Shown here: positions 36,672 to 46,634 of the stretch, piece after piece
How the letters are laid out: each line of letters starts with the position of its first letter
How positions within the stretch are numbered: position 1 is the first letter of the stretch
Assembly (NCBI GenBank): GCA_937931645.1
Contig: CALHAR010000007.1
Location: forward strand, 1 to 64,000
Direction of reading: 5' to 3'
Length of the DNA stretch: 64,000 nucleotides
Origin: an uncultured Alphaproteobacteria bacterium
GTDB taxonomy: Bacteria > Pseudomonadota > Alphaproteobacteria > Micavibrionales > Micavibrionaceae
Made by a program: the position numbers and the translations under genes
The notes under the pieces: generated by a model
The model's database searches: none
Told to the model about the DNA's origin: nothing
Seen by the model: the letters and a program-made list of their open reading frames with translations, nothing else

Positions 36672-38183
36672 ATGCAAAGACTAAAAATGAAAAACTTATT
36701 TTTAACCTTTCTCGTGAGTGGTGCTGTTTTAGTGACCGCAATTTCAACACTGAATGCACGGGAAATAACACCTGTTGCGAACCCACCCCATTCTTTCGCT
36801 GATTTAGCAGAACAGCTTTCGCCTTCTGTCGTTAATGTATCCTCAACACAAAAAATTGCTGAAACTGAAAACTTACCTGAGCTCCCTCAGTTTCCACCAG
36901 GGTCGCCTTTCGAAGATTTCTTTGAAGACTTCATGGGTAAGCGCGGTGGAAATGGTGGTGGCCTGGGTAGCCCTGCTCTACCTGCAGCTTCCTTAGGGTC
37001 TGGTTTTATTATTGATGCAAAAAATGGGTACATTGTTACCAATAACCACGTCATTCGTGATGCCGAAGAAGTACGTATCACCCTACATGATGATAGCACC
37101 ATTCCTGCTGAAATTATTGGTCGCGATGAAAAGGTTGATATTGCTGTTTTAAAAGTAGATACAAAAAAACATCAACTCCAAGACGTTAAATTTGGCAACA
37201 GTGATAAAATGCGTGTTGGGGATTGGATCGTTGCCATTGGTAATCCCTTTGGCCTTGGCGGCACAGTTACCTCTGGAATTGTATCGGCGCGTCAACGTGA
37301 CATTAATTCTGGTCCCTATGATGATTACATCCAAACTGATGCCTCTATTAACCGTGGAAACTCTGGCGGCCCTATGTTTGATTTAAACGGAAATGTTATC
37401 GGTATTAACACAGCTATCTTTTCTCCAACGGGTGGCTCTGTTGGTATTGGTTTTGCCATTCCTTCCAATCTTGCCAAACCTGTGATTGACCAACTCATAA
37501 AATATGGCCGCACAAAACGTGGTTGGCTGGGGGTGCGTATTCAAACTGTGACCGATGAAATTGCAGAAAGCCTTGGCCTTGATAAAGCGCGTGGCGCTCT
37601 TGTTGCTAGTGTGACAGCCGGTGGCCCTGCCGAAAAGGCAAAGCTAAAAGCGGGTGATATTGTCCTTGAATTTGATGGTAAAAACGTTACAGACATGCGC
37701 GCCTTGCCGCGTATCGTTGCTGAAACTCCGATTGAAAAAGAAGTGACACTTACGTACTGGCGTGACGGTAAAGAAAATAAAGCTAAGGTAAATATTGGGG
37801 AGCTTGAAAAAGCCGAAGATGATGGTTTACTAACGGCAACGACTGATAATACCAAGACACTTCTAGAAAGAAAATCTAAAGACATAGAAACCGTTGGACT
37901 TAGCATCTCCGCTGTTAATGATACAGCGCGCGAAAATTTTAATATACCAGATGATGTTAATGGTGTTGTCGTTGTTAAAACCAATCCACGCGGCGAGGCC
38001 GCTAAAAAAGGATTAAGCCTTGGTGATGTGATTGTTGAAATCAATCAACAGCCCATAACCACGCCTGAAGAGCTTGACGGCATAATCCAAAAAGCAGAGA
38101 AATCCAAGAAATCTTCCGTGCTTCTACTGGTTAACCGTGAAGGTGATGTCCGTTTTGTTGCTTTAAAGCTTGATGGGGAATAA
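36672..38183 (+). CDS. degP: DegP/HtrA family periplasmic serine protease
   Basis: A 503-residue Do-family protease. A signal peptide (about 1-29, ending NAR) is followed by the trypsin-like domain with the triad His126 (NNHVI), Asp156 (KVDIAVL) and Ser231 (GNSGGP), then PDZ1 (about 280-370) and PDZ2 (about 410-500; GVVVVKTNPRGEAAKKGLSLGDVIVEIN). It degrades or refolds misfolded envelope proteins. It is preceded by its own promoter-like site and followed 3 nt later by a small hydrolase gene. Confidence 0.95.
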   Translation: MQRLKMKNLFLTFLVSGAVLVTAISTLNAREITPVANPPHSFADLAEQLSPSVVNVSSTQKIAETENLPELPQFPPGSPFEDFFEDFMGKRGGNGGGLGSPALPAASLGSGFIIDAKNGYIVTNNHVIRDAEEVRITLHDDSTIPAEIIGRDEKVDIAVLKVDTKKHQLQDVKFGNSDKMRVGDWIVAIGNPFGLGGTVTSGIVSARQRDINSGPYDDYIQTDASINRGNSGGPMFDLNGNVIGINTAIFSPTGGSVGIGFAIPSNLAKPVIDQLIKYGRTKRGWLGVRIQTVTDEIAESLGLDKARGALVASVTAGGPAEKAKLKAGDIVLEFDGKNVTDMRALPRIVAETPIEKEVTLTYWRDGKENKAKVNIGELEKAEDDGLLTATTDNTKTLLERKSKDIETVGLSISAVNDTARENFNIPDDVNGVVVVKTNPRGEAAKKGLSLGDVIVEINQQPITTPEELDGIIQKAEKSKKSSVLLLVNREGDVRFVALKLDGE

Positions 38184-38186
38184 ATA

Positions 38187-38744
38187 ATGACTGCTATGAA
38201 AGCACTTATTTTTCATGGAACTATGGGGTCACCTAAAGGAAATTGGTTTCTTTGGCTTCAAGATCATTTAATGCTGCAAGGCTGGCAAGTTGCCGTGCCC
38301 GCTCTACCAACGCCAGAGGAGCAGTCCTTACATAACTGGAAACAAGCACTAAAAAAACAAGTTCCAGGATTCCAAGAGGCCGATGTTCTAATCGGGCATA
38401 GTTGCGGTGGTACATTTGTATTAAAGTTGTTAGAAGAAGGAATTATTCAACCTAAACAGGCACTTCTAGTTGGCACCGTCATTGATATGATCAACAATGA
38501 GTTCGATGCGCTCAATAAATCTTTTATTGATGAATCTTTTGATTGGCCGTCTATAAAAGAAAACTGTGATAATACCGTTGTTTTTCATGGCGATAATGAC
38601 CCTTACGTTCCCTTATCGCAGGCAGAAGAAATTTCAGAGAAATTAAACGCACCGCTTCAAATCATTAAAAATGGGGGTCATATAAACACCGATTCTGGTT
38701 ACACAGAATTTCCCGAAATATTAAACTTCATCAATGCCGAATAA
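38187..38744 (+). CDS. RBBP9/YdeN-like alpha/beta hydrolase
   Basis: A 185-residue small hydrolase. LIFHGTMGSPKGNWFLWLQ at the start, the nucleophile motif IGHSCGGTFVLKLL (about 72-85; serine in GHSCG), an acid in VVFHGDNDPYVPLSQ, and a histidine in IKNGGHINTDSGY give the full triad of the RBBP9/YdeN group. Substrate unknown. It begins 3 nt after degP and overlaps miaA by 11 nt, so all three are probably cotranscribed. Confidence 0.85.
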   Translation: MTAMKALIFHGTMGSPKGNWFLWLQDHLMLQGWQVAVPALPTPEEQSLHNWKQALKKQVPGFQEADVLIGHSCGGTFVLKLLEEGIIQPKQALLVGTVIDMINNEFDALNKSFIDESFDWPSIKENCDNTVVFHGDNDPYVPLSQAEEISEKLNAPLQIIKNGGHINTDSGYTEFPEILNFINAE

Positions 38745-39639
38745 AACCATCCATATTATTGGTGGACCAACGGCGAGTGGTAAATCTTCTCATGCGTTAG
38801 CACTCGCTGAAAAGCATGATGGTGTGATTATCAATGCCGATTCCATGCAAATCTATGATGGCCTGCCGACCCTCACCGCACAACCACCCAAACAAGATAA
38901 ACAGGCCTGCCCGCACTTACTCTATGGCGCATTGCACCCTAACGAGTCCTGCTCTGCGGGTAATTATAGGGAAATGGTTGAACCTGTTATTAAAGACGTA
39001 TTAGCGCAGGGAAAAACACCAATTATTGTTGGTGGTTCTGGGCTTTATATACGGGCGCTGACAGATGGTCTCTCCCCTATTCCCGATATTCCTAATGATA
39101 TTAGAAACGCGGCTAACGCTAAACAGGCAGAGCTTGGCAATCCTGCTTTTTATGAAGCCTTGAAACTCCGCGACCCTATCATGGCAGATCGCCTCCATGC
39201 AGATCATACGGCACGATTAATACGGGCATGGGAAGTTTTAGAGGCAACAGGTCAAAGCCTTGCCGAATGGCAAGAAATGCCACGCCTTGCCCCACCAGCA
39301 GATTGGATCTTTGAAGTGACTCTTGTTATGCCACCGCGTGAAACTCTCTATGACCGTTGCAATAAACGCTTTTTATGGATGCTAGATAATGGTGCCTTAG
39401 AGGAGTTGGAAGAGTTTAACCAAGCCAAGAAAAACGGCGAAATATCCGAAAAATCATTACTGAGTAATGCCTTAGGCGTCAAACCCCTGACTGCTTACTT
39501 AAGAGGTGATTTAGACAAGGAAACTGCTATTGAACGTGGACAAGGTGAAACAAGACGTTATGCCAAACGGCAAGTGACATGGTTCCGTCACCAAATAAAA
39601 TCTAATAAAAATATTGCAAATATAACAACGATAACGTAA
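38734..39639 (+). CDS. miaA: tRNA dimethylallyltransferase
   Basis: A 301-residue enzyme that adds a dimethylallyl group to A37 of tRNAs reading UNN codons. Seen: the P-loop IIGGPTASGKSSHALA, DSMQIYDGLPTLTAQP for substrate contact, IIVGGSGLYIRALTDGL, and the C-terminal RRYAKRQVTWFRHQ. Length is normal. It overlaps the upstream hydrolase gene by 11 nt. Confidence 0.95.
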   Translation: MPNKTIHIIGGPTASGKSSHALALAEKHDGVIINADSMQIYDGLPTLTAQPPKQDKQACPHLLYGALHPNESCSAGNYREMVEPVIKDVLAQGKTPIIVGGSGLYIRALTDGLSPIPDIPNDIRNAANAKQAELGNPAFYEALKLRDPIMADRLHADHTARLIRAWEVLEATGQSLAEWQEMPRLAPPADWIFEVTLVMPPRETLYDRCNKRFLWMLDNGALEELEEFNQAKKNGEISEKSLLSNALGVKPLTAYLRGDLDKETAIERGQGETRRYAKRQVTWFRHQIKSNKNIANITTIT

Positions 39640-39648
39640 TTATATTTT

Positions 39649-39717
39649 ATGTTGAATAATTTGAACATTTTACTAGTCGTGCTTGTGGTGCTCCTTGGAG
39701 GGGCGCTACCTGTCTGA
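39649..39717 (+). CDS. Branched-chain amino acid leader peptide
   Basis: A 22-codon frame directly before the ilvB attenuator: it begins MLNNLNILLVVLVVLLGG and ends ALPV. Sixteen of the first eighteen residues after the start are Leu, Val, Ile, Asn or Gly, with nine consecutive Leu/Val codons. This is the composition expected for a leader that senses Leu/Val/Ile-tRNA charging. Its terminal codons overlap the GGGGCGCT strand of the antiterminator (39700-39707). It is too short to be found by gene finders. No strong Shine-Dalgarno is seen. Confidence 0.75.
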   Translation: MLNNLNILLVVLVVLLGGALPV

Positions 39718-39777
39718 TATAGTCTAAACTGTTCAGAAACTAAGGTCAGCGCCCCGGATGAGAATTCGGGGTTTTTT
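39700..39777 (+). terminator. Transcription attenuator of ilvBNC
   Basis: Two mutually exclusive structures are visible. The terminator: CCCCGGAT (39752-39759) pairs with ATTCGGGG (39764-39771) with a GAGA loop and six T residues. The antiterminator: GGGGCGCT (39700-39707) pairs with AGCGCCCC (39748-39755), which would consume the left arm of the terminator. The 5' strand of the antiterminator lies in the last codons of the leader peptide, so a ribosome that finishes the peptide blocks it, and a stalled one frees it. Confidence 0.8.
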
Positions 39778-39795
39778 GTTATCAATTTAAATTTA

Positions 39796-41598
39796 ATGGA
39801 ATACAAAATGAAAACTGTATTAAAAAATAAGTCAAAAACAGTGACTTCTGAAAAGACAAAAAGAATGTCTGGAGCAGAGATGGTAATTGAGGCTTTGGTA
39901 GAACAAGGTGTAGATACAATCTTTGGTTATCCGGGGGGGGCAGTTCTTCCAATTTACGATGCCTTATTTCAGCAAGATAAAATTAAACATATCCTATGCC
40001 GCCATGAGCAAGGTGCGGCGCATGCCGCAGAAGGTTATGCGCGCTCTACGGGAAAGATTGGCGTCTTACTTGTTACCAGTGGTCCAGGTGCGACCAATGC
40101 GGTGACTGGTTTAACAGATGCCTTGCTCGATTCCATTCCACTTGTTTGTATTACAGGGCAAGTACCAACATTTTTAATTGGTAATGACGCTTTCCAAGAA
40201 GCAGACACAACAGGAATAACACGCCCTTGTACAAAACATAACTACTTGGTTAAAGATGTCGATCAACTGGCCAATGTCTTACATGAAGCCTTTCATGTTT
40301 CTGGTACGGGTCGTCCCGGGCCTGTTGTCATTGACTTGCCGAAAGATGTGCAATTTGCAGAAGGTAGTTATGTAAGTAAAACCAACGCAGTAACGCATAT
40401 GTACCAACCGCAAACTGAGCCAGATATGACGGCTATTGAAGAAGCTGTCCGTCTTATTGCCAATGCAAAAAAACCAATATTTTATACAGGTGGCGGCGTT
40501 ATTAATGCAGGACCAAAAGCCTCAAAAGACTTAACCGAATTTGTAAAAAAGACAGGTTACCCTATCACTAGCACCCTAATGGGCTTAGGCGCCTTCCCCG
40601 CCCATGAGGAGCAATGGTTAGGTATGCTCGGTATGCACGGCACTTACGAGGCTAATTGGGCGATGCATGATTGTGATGTCATGGTCTGCATCGGTGCGAG
40701 ATTTGATGATCGAGTGACAGGAAATATCGAAAAATTTTCTCCTAAATCTAAAAAAATTCATATTGATATTGATCCTAGCTCAATTAATAAAATTATTAAT
40801 GTTGATATTCCTATTATTGCTGATGCTGGATCTGCTATCTCAGCAATGCTAAAAGTTTGGAAAGAAGAAAAGTACAAAATTGATCAAGATGCTTTAAATA
40901 AATGGTGGTCACAAATAGACACATGGCGCGCCGTTAATTGCCTCTCATATAAAAATAGCGATACTATTATTAAACCGCAATATGCTTTGGAGCGTTTACA
41001 ATACTTCTTAAGTAAAGATAAAAGGGACAGCTTTATTACAACAGAAGTAGGTCAGCATCAAATGTGGGCGGCACAATTTTTACCCTTTAACAAACCGAAT
41101 AGATGGATGACATCTGGTGGTCTAGGTACAATGGGATATGGTCTTCCTGCGGCTATTGGTACACAGCTTGGTAACCCAGATGGTTTAGTCATCGATGTCG
41201 CTGGCGAAGCCTCTATCCTCATGAATATTCAAGAAATGAGTACCGCCGTTCAATATAACCTCCCTGTTAAAATATTTATTTTAAACAATCAATGGATGGG
41301 AATGGTACGCCAATGGCAAGAGCTATTACACGGTGAACGCTATTCGGAAAGCTATACAGAAAGCCTTCCTGACTTTGTAAAACTTGCCGAAGCTTATGGG
41401 GGTATAGGTTTACGCGCCGAAACTCCAGATGAGTTAGATGATGTTATTGAACAAATGCTAAAAACTGACAGAGTGACAATTGTTGATGTCAGAACCTGCC
41501 AGTCAGAAAACTGTTTCCCGATGATACCATCTGGTAAAGCGCATAATGAAATGATCCTAGCGGCAGATGCCGATAAATTTGATAAGAAATTGGTGTAA
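39796..41598 (+). CDS. ilvB: Acetolactate synthase large subunit
   Basis: A 600-residue thiamine-diphosphate enzyme, first step of branched-chain amino acid synthesis. Seen: TIFGYPGGAVLPIYDALF, the catalytic Glu in CRHEQGAAHAAEGYAR, TSGPGATNAVTGL, FAD-region FDDRVTGN, and the ThDP-magnesium motif VAGEASILMNIQEMST...FILNNQWMGMVRQWQ. An in-frame ATG at 39808 is an alternative start. Followed by ilvN 2 nt later and controlled by the attenuator upstream. Confidence 0.97.
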   Translation: MEYKMKTVLKNKSKTVTSEKTKRMSGAEMVIEALVEQGVDTIFGYPGGAVLPIYDALFQQDKIKHILCRHEQGAAHAAEGYARSTGKIGVLLVTSGPGATNAVTGLTDALLDSIPLVCITGQVPTFLIGNDAFQEADTTGITRPCTKHNYLVKDVDQLANVLHEAFHVSGTGRPGPVVIDLPKDVQFAEGSYVSKTNAVTHMYQPQTEPDMTAIEEAVRLIANAKKPIFYTGGGVINAGPKASKDLTEFVKKTGYPITSTLMGLGAFPAHEEQWLGMLGMHGTYEANWAMHDCDVMVCIGARFDDRVTGNIEKFSPKSKKIHIDIDPSSINKIINVDIPIIADAGSAISAMLKVWKEEKYKIDQDALNKWWSQIDTWRAVNCLSYKNSDTIIKPQYALERLQYFLSKDKRDSFITTEVGQHQMWAAQFLPFNKPNRWMTSGGLGTMGYGLPAAIGTQLGNPDGLVIDVAGEASILMNIQEMSTAVQYNLPVKIFILNNQWMGMVRQWQELLHGERYSESYTESLPDFVKLAEAYGGIGLRAETPDELDDVIEQMLKTDRVTIVDVRTCQSENCFPMIPSGKAHNEMILAADADKFDKKLV

Positions 41599-41600
41599 TT

Positions 41601-43270
<1,670 letters not shown>

Positions 43271-43305
43271 CTTTGGGTCATCAAGTCAATAATAAAAACT
43301 TACAA

Positions 43306-43331
43306 GAGGGCGAAACTTATAACTCGCCCTC
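43306..43331. repeat. Perfect hairpin at the start of the DMT transporter gene
   Basis: GAGGGCGA (43306-43313) and TCGCCCTC (43324-43331) are perfect 8-bp inverted repeats with a 10-nt loop, 35 nt after the ilvC stop and 1 nt before an ATG at 43333. No T-run follows. It may weaken transcription or hide the ribosome site of the next gene. Confidence 0.5.
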
Positions 43332-43332
43332 A

Positions 43333-44205
43333 ATGCGTTATGGTCAAAATAACTTACTCGGCATTGGCTTAATCTTAATCGCTTTTTCAGCTATTGCTTT
43401 TACTAACATTACCGCTAAATGGGTCAGTACAGACCACCACCCTATCGATATTCTATTTTATCGCAATGCTGTTGCACTACTAATCACAGCCTTTTGGATT
43501 AAAGTAAAATACGGTAACTTTAAAATATTAAAGACAACACGCCCCTTGGCTCACGCAAAGCGTGGCGTGATTGGTACAATTGGTGTAGGAACAGCCTTTG
43601 CAACCTTTGCTATTCTCCCCGCCACTGATGCAACCGTTTTGTTATTCACTATCCCTATTTTCACAGCTATTTTATCTATTCCCTTTTTAGGAGAAAAAGT
43701 TGGTAAGCTAAGGTGGAGTGCAATTTTAATCGGCTTCATAGGTGTCACCATTGCCGTCAATCCTTCGGGGGATATGAATTGGTACGGTATCGCTATTGCC
43801 ATGGTTGCTGGAATAACCTCTGCCATGACGGCTTTATATGTACGAGACCTTGGTTCAAGTGAACCAGCGGTAAGGACAGTTTTTTACTTCCTACTTATAG
43901 GCACCATAGCTACCGCCTTATTCATACCTTTCCTATCAACCCTTCCAACACGCCCAATGCTGGCACTCTTATTATTAACAGGGTTATTTGGGTTTATTAA
44001 TCAAATGTTTAAAACGACAGCTTATGCTATCGCGCCAGCGGCTTTACTCAGCCCATTTCTTTACACCACGCTTATTTGGTCTATTTTGGCAGATATTTTT
44101 CTATGGGATATTTTGCCAACACAAAATGTTTTAATTGGTGGTACAATAATAATCGCCAGTAACTTATTTATTGCATGGCGTGAACGCAAAGTTCAAAATT
44201 TTTAA
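43333..44205 (+). CDS. EamA/DMT family transporter
   Basis: A membrane protein of about 290 residues with ten hydrophobic segments in two EamA repeats (about 10-135 and 150-285). Typical motifs: AFSAIAFTNITAKW in the first segment, FATFAILPATDATVLLFTIPIFTAILSIPFLGEKV, and the second-half GLFGFINQMFKTTAYAIAPAALLSPFLYT. The substrate is unknown. The ATG at 43333 is taken; a TTG at 43273 would place a perfect hairpin inside the frame. It follows ilvC but its role need not be branched-chain related. Confidence 0.87.
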   Translation: MRYGQNNLLGIGLILIAFSAIAFTNITAKWVSTDHHPIDILFYRNAVALLITAFWIKVKYGNFKILKTTRPLAHAKRGVIGTIGVGTAFATFAILPATDATVLLFTIPIFTAILSIPFLGEKVGKLRWSAILIGFIGVTIAVNPSGDMNWYGIAIAMVAGITSAMTALYVRDLGSSEPAVRTVFYFLLIGTIATALFIPFLSTLPTRPMLALLLLTGLFGFINQMFKTTAYAIAPAALLSPFLYTTLIWSILADIFLWDILPTQNVLIGGTIIIASNLFIAWRERKVQNF

Positions 44206-44212
44206 GTTTCTA

Positions 44213-44716
44213 TTAAGCTTGTGAAAAGAATGAACGTTGCTCTGTAATAAATTCTGCACGTACATACTCAGCACTTATACTTGTTCTATCAATCGATAAT
44301 TCAGTCAAATTGCCCACATCATCAAATGTTGCATGCACATCCAATGTATTTTCCTGAACACTAACAACCGTTACACTAGCAGCAAGCCTTGATGATCTAC
44401 TCGCAATCGTAACATCAGGCTCATTATCGTTGGTCGTCGCTGTAATTTGAATATTGGTTGGCGCATTATCACGTCCATTTAAATAATCAGTATATTGACG
44501 CAACTGATCGGCAAGCACTTGCGCCTCTTCAAATTGTTGAACAGCTTCTTGTGATATTCCAATCTCATCAATAATTTGTTGTTGTTGGTTATTCAATAAG
44601 GACGTCTGTGCATTACGGTTACCAACTTGAACGGCCAGCGCATTTCGTTCGGACGATGCTTCAAATTGTGTAACACGAGCCTCAACAGACCGTAAAGAGA
44701 GATTAAGTTCAACCAT
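44213..44716 (-). CDS. Hypothetical protein, possible flagellar/surface accessory
   Basis: A 167-residue protein without a signal peptide. The N-terminal half is helical and glutamine-rich (NAQTSLLNNQQQQIIDEIGISQEAVQQFEEAQ), the rest is rich in Thr/Ser and strand-like (ITATTNDNEPDVTIASRSSR), ending ITEQRSFFSQA. I do not recognise a family. It lies downstream of a secreted unknown protein on the same strand, with two hairpins between them. Confidence 0.5.
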   Translation of the reverse strand: MVELNLSLRSVEARVTQFEASSERNALAVQVGNRNAQTSLLNNQQQQIIDEIGISQEAVQQFEEAQVLADQLRQYTDYLNGRDNAPTNIQITATTNDNEPDVTIASRSSRLAASVTVVSVQENTLDVHATFDDVGNLTELSIDRTSISAEYVRAEFITEQRSFFSQA

Positions 44717-44739
44717 ATTTATATCCTTAAATATTCACT

Positions 44740-44797
44740 TATAGGCATTCCTTGCCTATATTTTTATTTATAATAATGCCGTATTTCTGGCATTATT
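44740..44797 (-). repeat. Tandem hairpins between two unknown genes
   Basis: Two perfect inverted repeats: AATAATGCC/GGCATTATT (44772-44780 and 44789-44797) and TATAGGCA/TGCCTATA (44740-44747 and 44753-44760). Read on the minus strand, the first follows the stop of the 188-residue gene and is followed by an A/T-rich stretch, so it may act as a weak terminator; the second lies just upstream of the next gene. Confidence 0.5.
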
Positions 44798-44804
44798 CTT
44801 ACGA

Positions 44805-45371
44805 CTAATGCAAGCGTAGGCCTTGTTCGTCAAACACGCCTATCGGTTTTTTTGTATACCAATCTTCCAATATAAAAGAGGCATTGGTTGGACGCTTGGT
44901 TATGCCATAGACGGCATCAACTGTTGTTGCAATACGGCGCTTATCAAAACCTGACAAACGATAAAAATTAGGGCCAACAACCAAGACGGGTAATTCTGCC
45001 TGCCCTACTTTCTGGGCACGTAATATATCCGCAGAATAAAAATCTTTAATTAAAGTCGCTCCATCCGTTTGCGAGGTCCAGTCTTCGACATACCACTCTT
45101 GATCTGCCCATTGTGGAATTTGTATATGGCGCGCACTCTCAAGATACGCGTCATGATTTTTAAAAGCATTATAATCCCGAGAGCTCTTATTGCTTTTACC
45201 CAATTTAACCTCTGAAAAGCCTGAAGAAAGGCGCGAAGTTACATGAGAAGAAAAGTTAGAAACAAACTTTGGCACTTTTAATTCCAACGCCTGCACAGGA
45301 GCAGAATGGCTTAAGAATACAAAAAAACCAAACAATATCAACGCTTTAAAAAATAACTTCACAATCATCAC
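44805..45371 (-). CDS. Secreted protein of unknown function
   Basis: A 188-residue protein with a signal peptide (about 1-29; FGFFVFLSHSAPVQALE). The mature part contains IPQWADQEWYVEDWTSQTDG and VVGPNFYRLSGFDKRRIATTVDAVYGI, ending GVFDEQGLRLH. No family is recognised. It is presumably periplasmic. It lies divergent to the FlgC-like short gene, over about 70 nt. Confidence 0.55.
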   Translation of the reverse strand: MMIVKLFFKALILFGFFVFLSHSAPVQALELKVPKFVSNFSSHVTSRLSSGFSEVKLGKSNKSSRDYNAFKNHDAYLESARHIQIPQWADQEWYVEDWTSQTDGATLIKDFYSADILRAQKVGQAELPVLVVGPNFYRLSGFDKRRIATTVDAVYGITKRPTNASFILEDWYTKKPIGVFDEQGLRLH

Positions 45372-45440
45372 CTGTTTTATTTAACAAATAAACGCCTGAT
45401 AACAAGGCATTATTAACTATTTATATGATATACTATTTTT

Positions 45441-45677
45441 ATGATTGGCGCTATTACATCTGCATTATCGGGACTAACTACTGCTACTAGGCAAGTGGAG
45501 CAAAGCGCGCAAAACATTGCTGAAGGATCAGCTCAAGGAGCATCCGGCACAGGGTTGATCGAAGATATAGTTGATATCAAAGTCGCTGAGACATCCTACA
45601 GAGCAAATTTAGCCGTCCTTAGAACAACGGATGAACTGACTCAAGAACTCCTGAACACTTTTGACGAAACTGTTTAA
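45441..45677 (+). CDS. Short protein resembling the C-terminus of flagellar rod/hook proteins
   Basis: A 78-residue protein. Its first 40 residues (MIGAITSALSGLTTATRQVEQSAQNIA) are like the start of rod proteins, and DIVDIKVAETSYRANLAVLRTTDELTQELLN is a clear match to the C-terminal coiled-coil helix of FlgC/FlgG/FlgE (pattern 'ExxxAxRAYxANxxVxxTxDxM'). There is no central rod domain, and no other flagellar gene is nearby. Similar mini-proteins exist but their role is unknown. Confidence 0.65.
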   Translation: MIGAITSALSGLTTATRQVEQSAQNIAEGSAQGASGTGLIEDIVDIKVAETSYRANLAVLRTTDELTQELLNTFDETV

Positions 45678-45716
45678 AGCGCGCACTTAACATTAGCTAA
45701 TACATACGAAAAGAAG

Positions 45717-45749
45717 AATGGCTGGTGGCATCATTCACATTAGCGCATG
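45717..45749. repeat. Candidate attL, degenerate copy of tRNA-Gln 3' end
   Basis: AATGGCTGGTGGCA followed by ATTC and GCGCATG, aligned to the tRNA-Gln 3' half (54067-54101) with small indels. Nearby are heptamers of the TGCGCAC type at 45681-45686 (GCGCAC), 45774-45780 (inverted) and 45831-45837, which might be arm-type sites for the adjacent integrase. Confidence 0.45.
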
Positions 45750-45838
45750 ATTTGCTACTCGATATGTTTGATAGTGCGCAGAATCACTAGATTTGTATAT
45801 AAGGTACTTAATATAGAAACTTATTAAATTTGCGCACA

Positions 45839-46444
45839 TTACACCATCTGCACCACTTTCTTTTGCGCATCAACATCTGCTTCTATGTATTTCTGTGTCA
45901 TAGCAAGTGAACTGTGACGTGCTAATAGCTGAACATCACGTATTGAACCACCAACCGTAGAAATCTTACGTGATGCGTTAGTGATAAAAGTCCTGCGACC
46001 TGAATGACTACTACACCCATTGAACCCAAGCTTCGAATACCATGTACGAAACATGTTCACAATCACCTGCGCAGTGGTTTCACCCCCTCGCTCAGTCTTA
46101 ACGATGCGGTCAGATGAATGAGCAGACTTACACCATTCACGATAATCGACCAGCATCTGCTTTAGGTCACTGTTCAACCATATAACACCCCCAGACGACC
46201 CCTTAGACGCACTGTTCTGTAGCTTAATGTTATCGGTGACGTTACCTTGAGCGTCTGTCACCATCGACCATGTGATGTGAGCGATCTCTTTTGCTCTTAA
46301 CCCTGCACGAACTGACAGTAAGAATATCAGCTTGTTACGTTCAGGGTGACGAGTGTTGGTTAAGAATGAGAGCATCGCAGATTGTTGATGCTTCGTTAGT
46401 GTCTTTGCTTGTTTCGATAGACCCATTTCTACCCTCTCTTTCAT
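45839..46444 (-). CDS. Tyrosine-type site-specific integrase (short)
   Basis: About 201 residues from ATG 46444; an upstream GTG at 46507 is less likely. The catalytic domain is complete: the first Arg in SVRAGLRAKEIAHITW, HSGRRTFIT (His-x-x-Arg), ARHSSLAMTQKYIE (His and the Tyr nucleophile). The arm-binding and core-binding N-terminal domains are reduced, so this is a short integrase. It is transcribed away from the cargo, at the left edge of the island opposite tRNA-Gln. Confidence 0.85.
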   Translation of the reverse strand: MKERVEMGLSKQAKTLTKHQQSAMLSFLTNTRHPERNKLIFLLSVRAGLRAKEIAHITWSMVTDAQGNVTDNIKLQNSASKGSSGGVIWLNSDLKQMLVDYREWCKSAHSSDRIVKTERGGETTAQVIVNMFRTWYSKLGFNGCSSHSGRRTFITNASRKISTVGGSIRDVQLLARHSSLAMTQKYIEADVDAQKKVVQMV

Positions 46445-46634
46445 TATACTAGTGTCTCTACGTATAATTTTATCATGTGTCCTAGGAGGAGCAAGGGAAA
46501 GCCACACGCTGTAAGTGTTGGTGTGCGTATGTTTCGTGGAAACTCGTTATATAAGGTAGATAATGTAATGAGTGGCAAATGTTATCACGAAATGCTATAA
46601 GTTGAAAAACAACATAAAATTAGTAAATATATTA

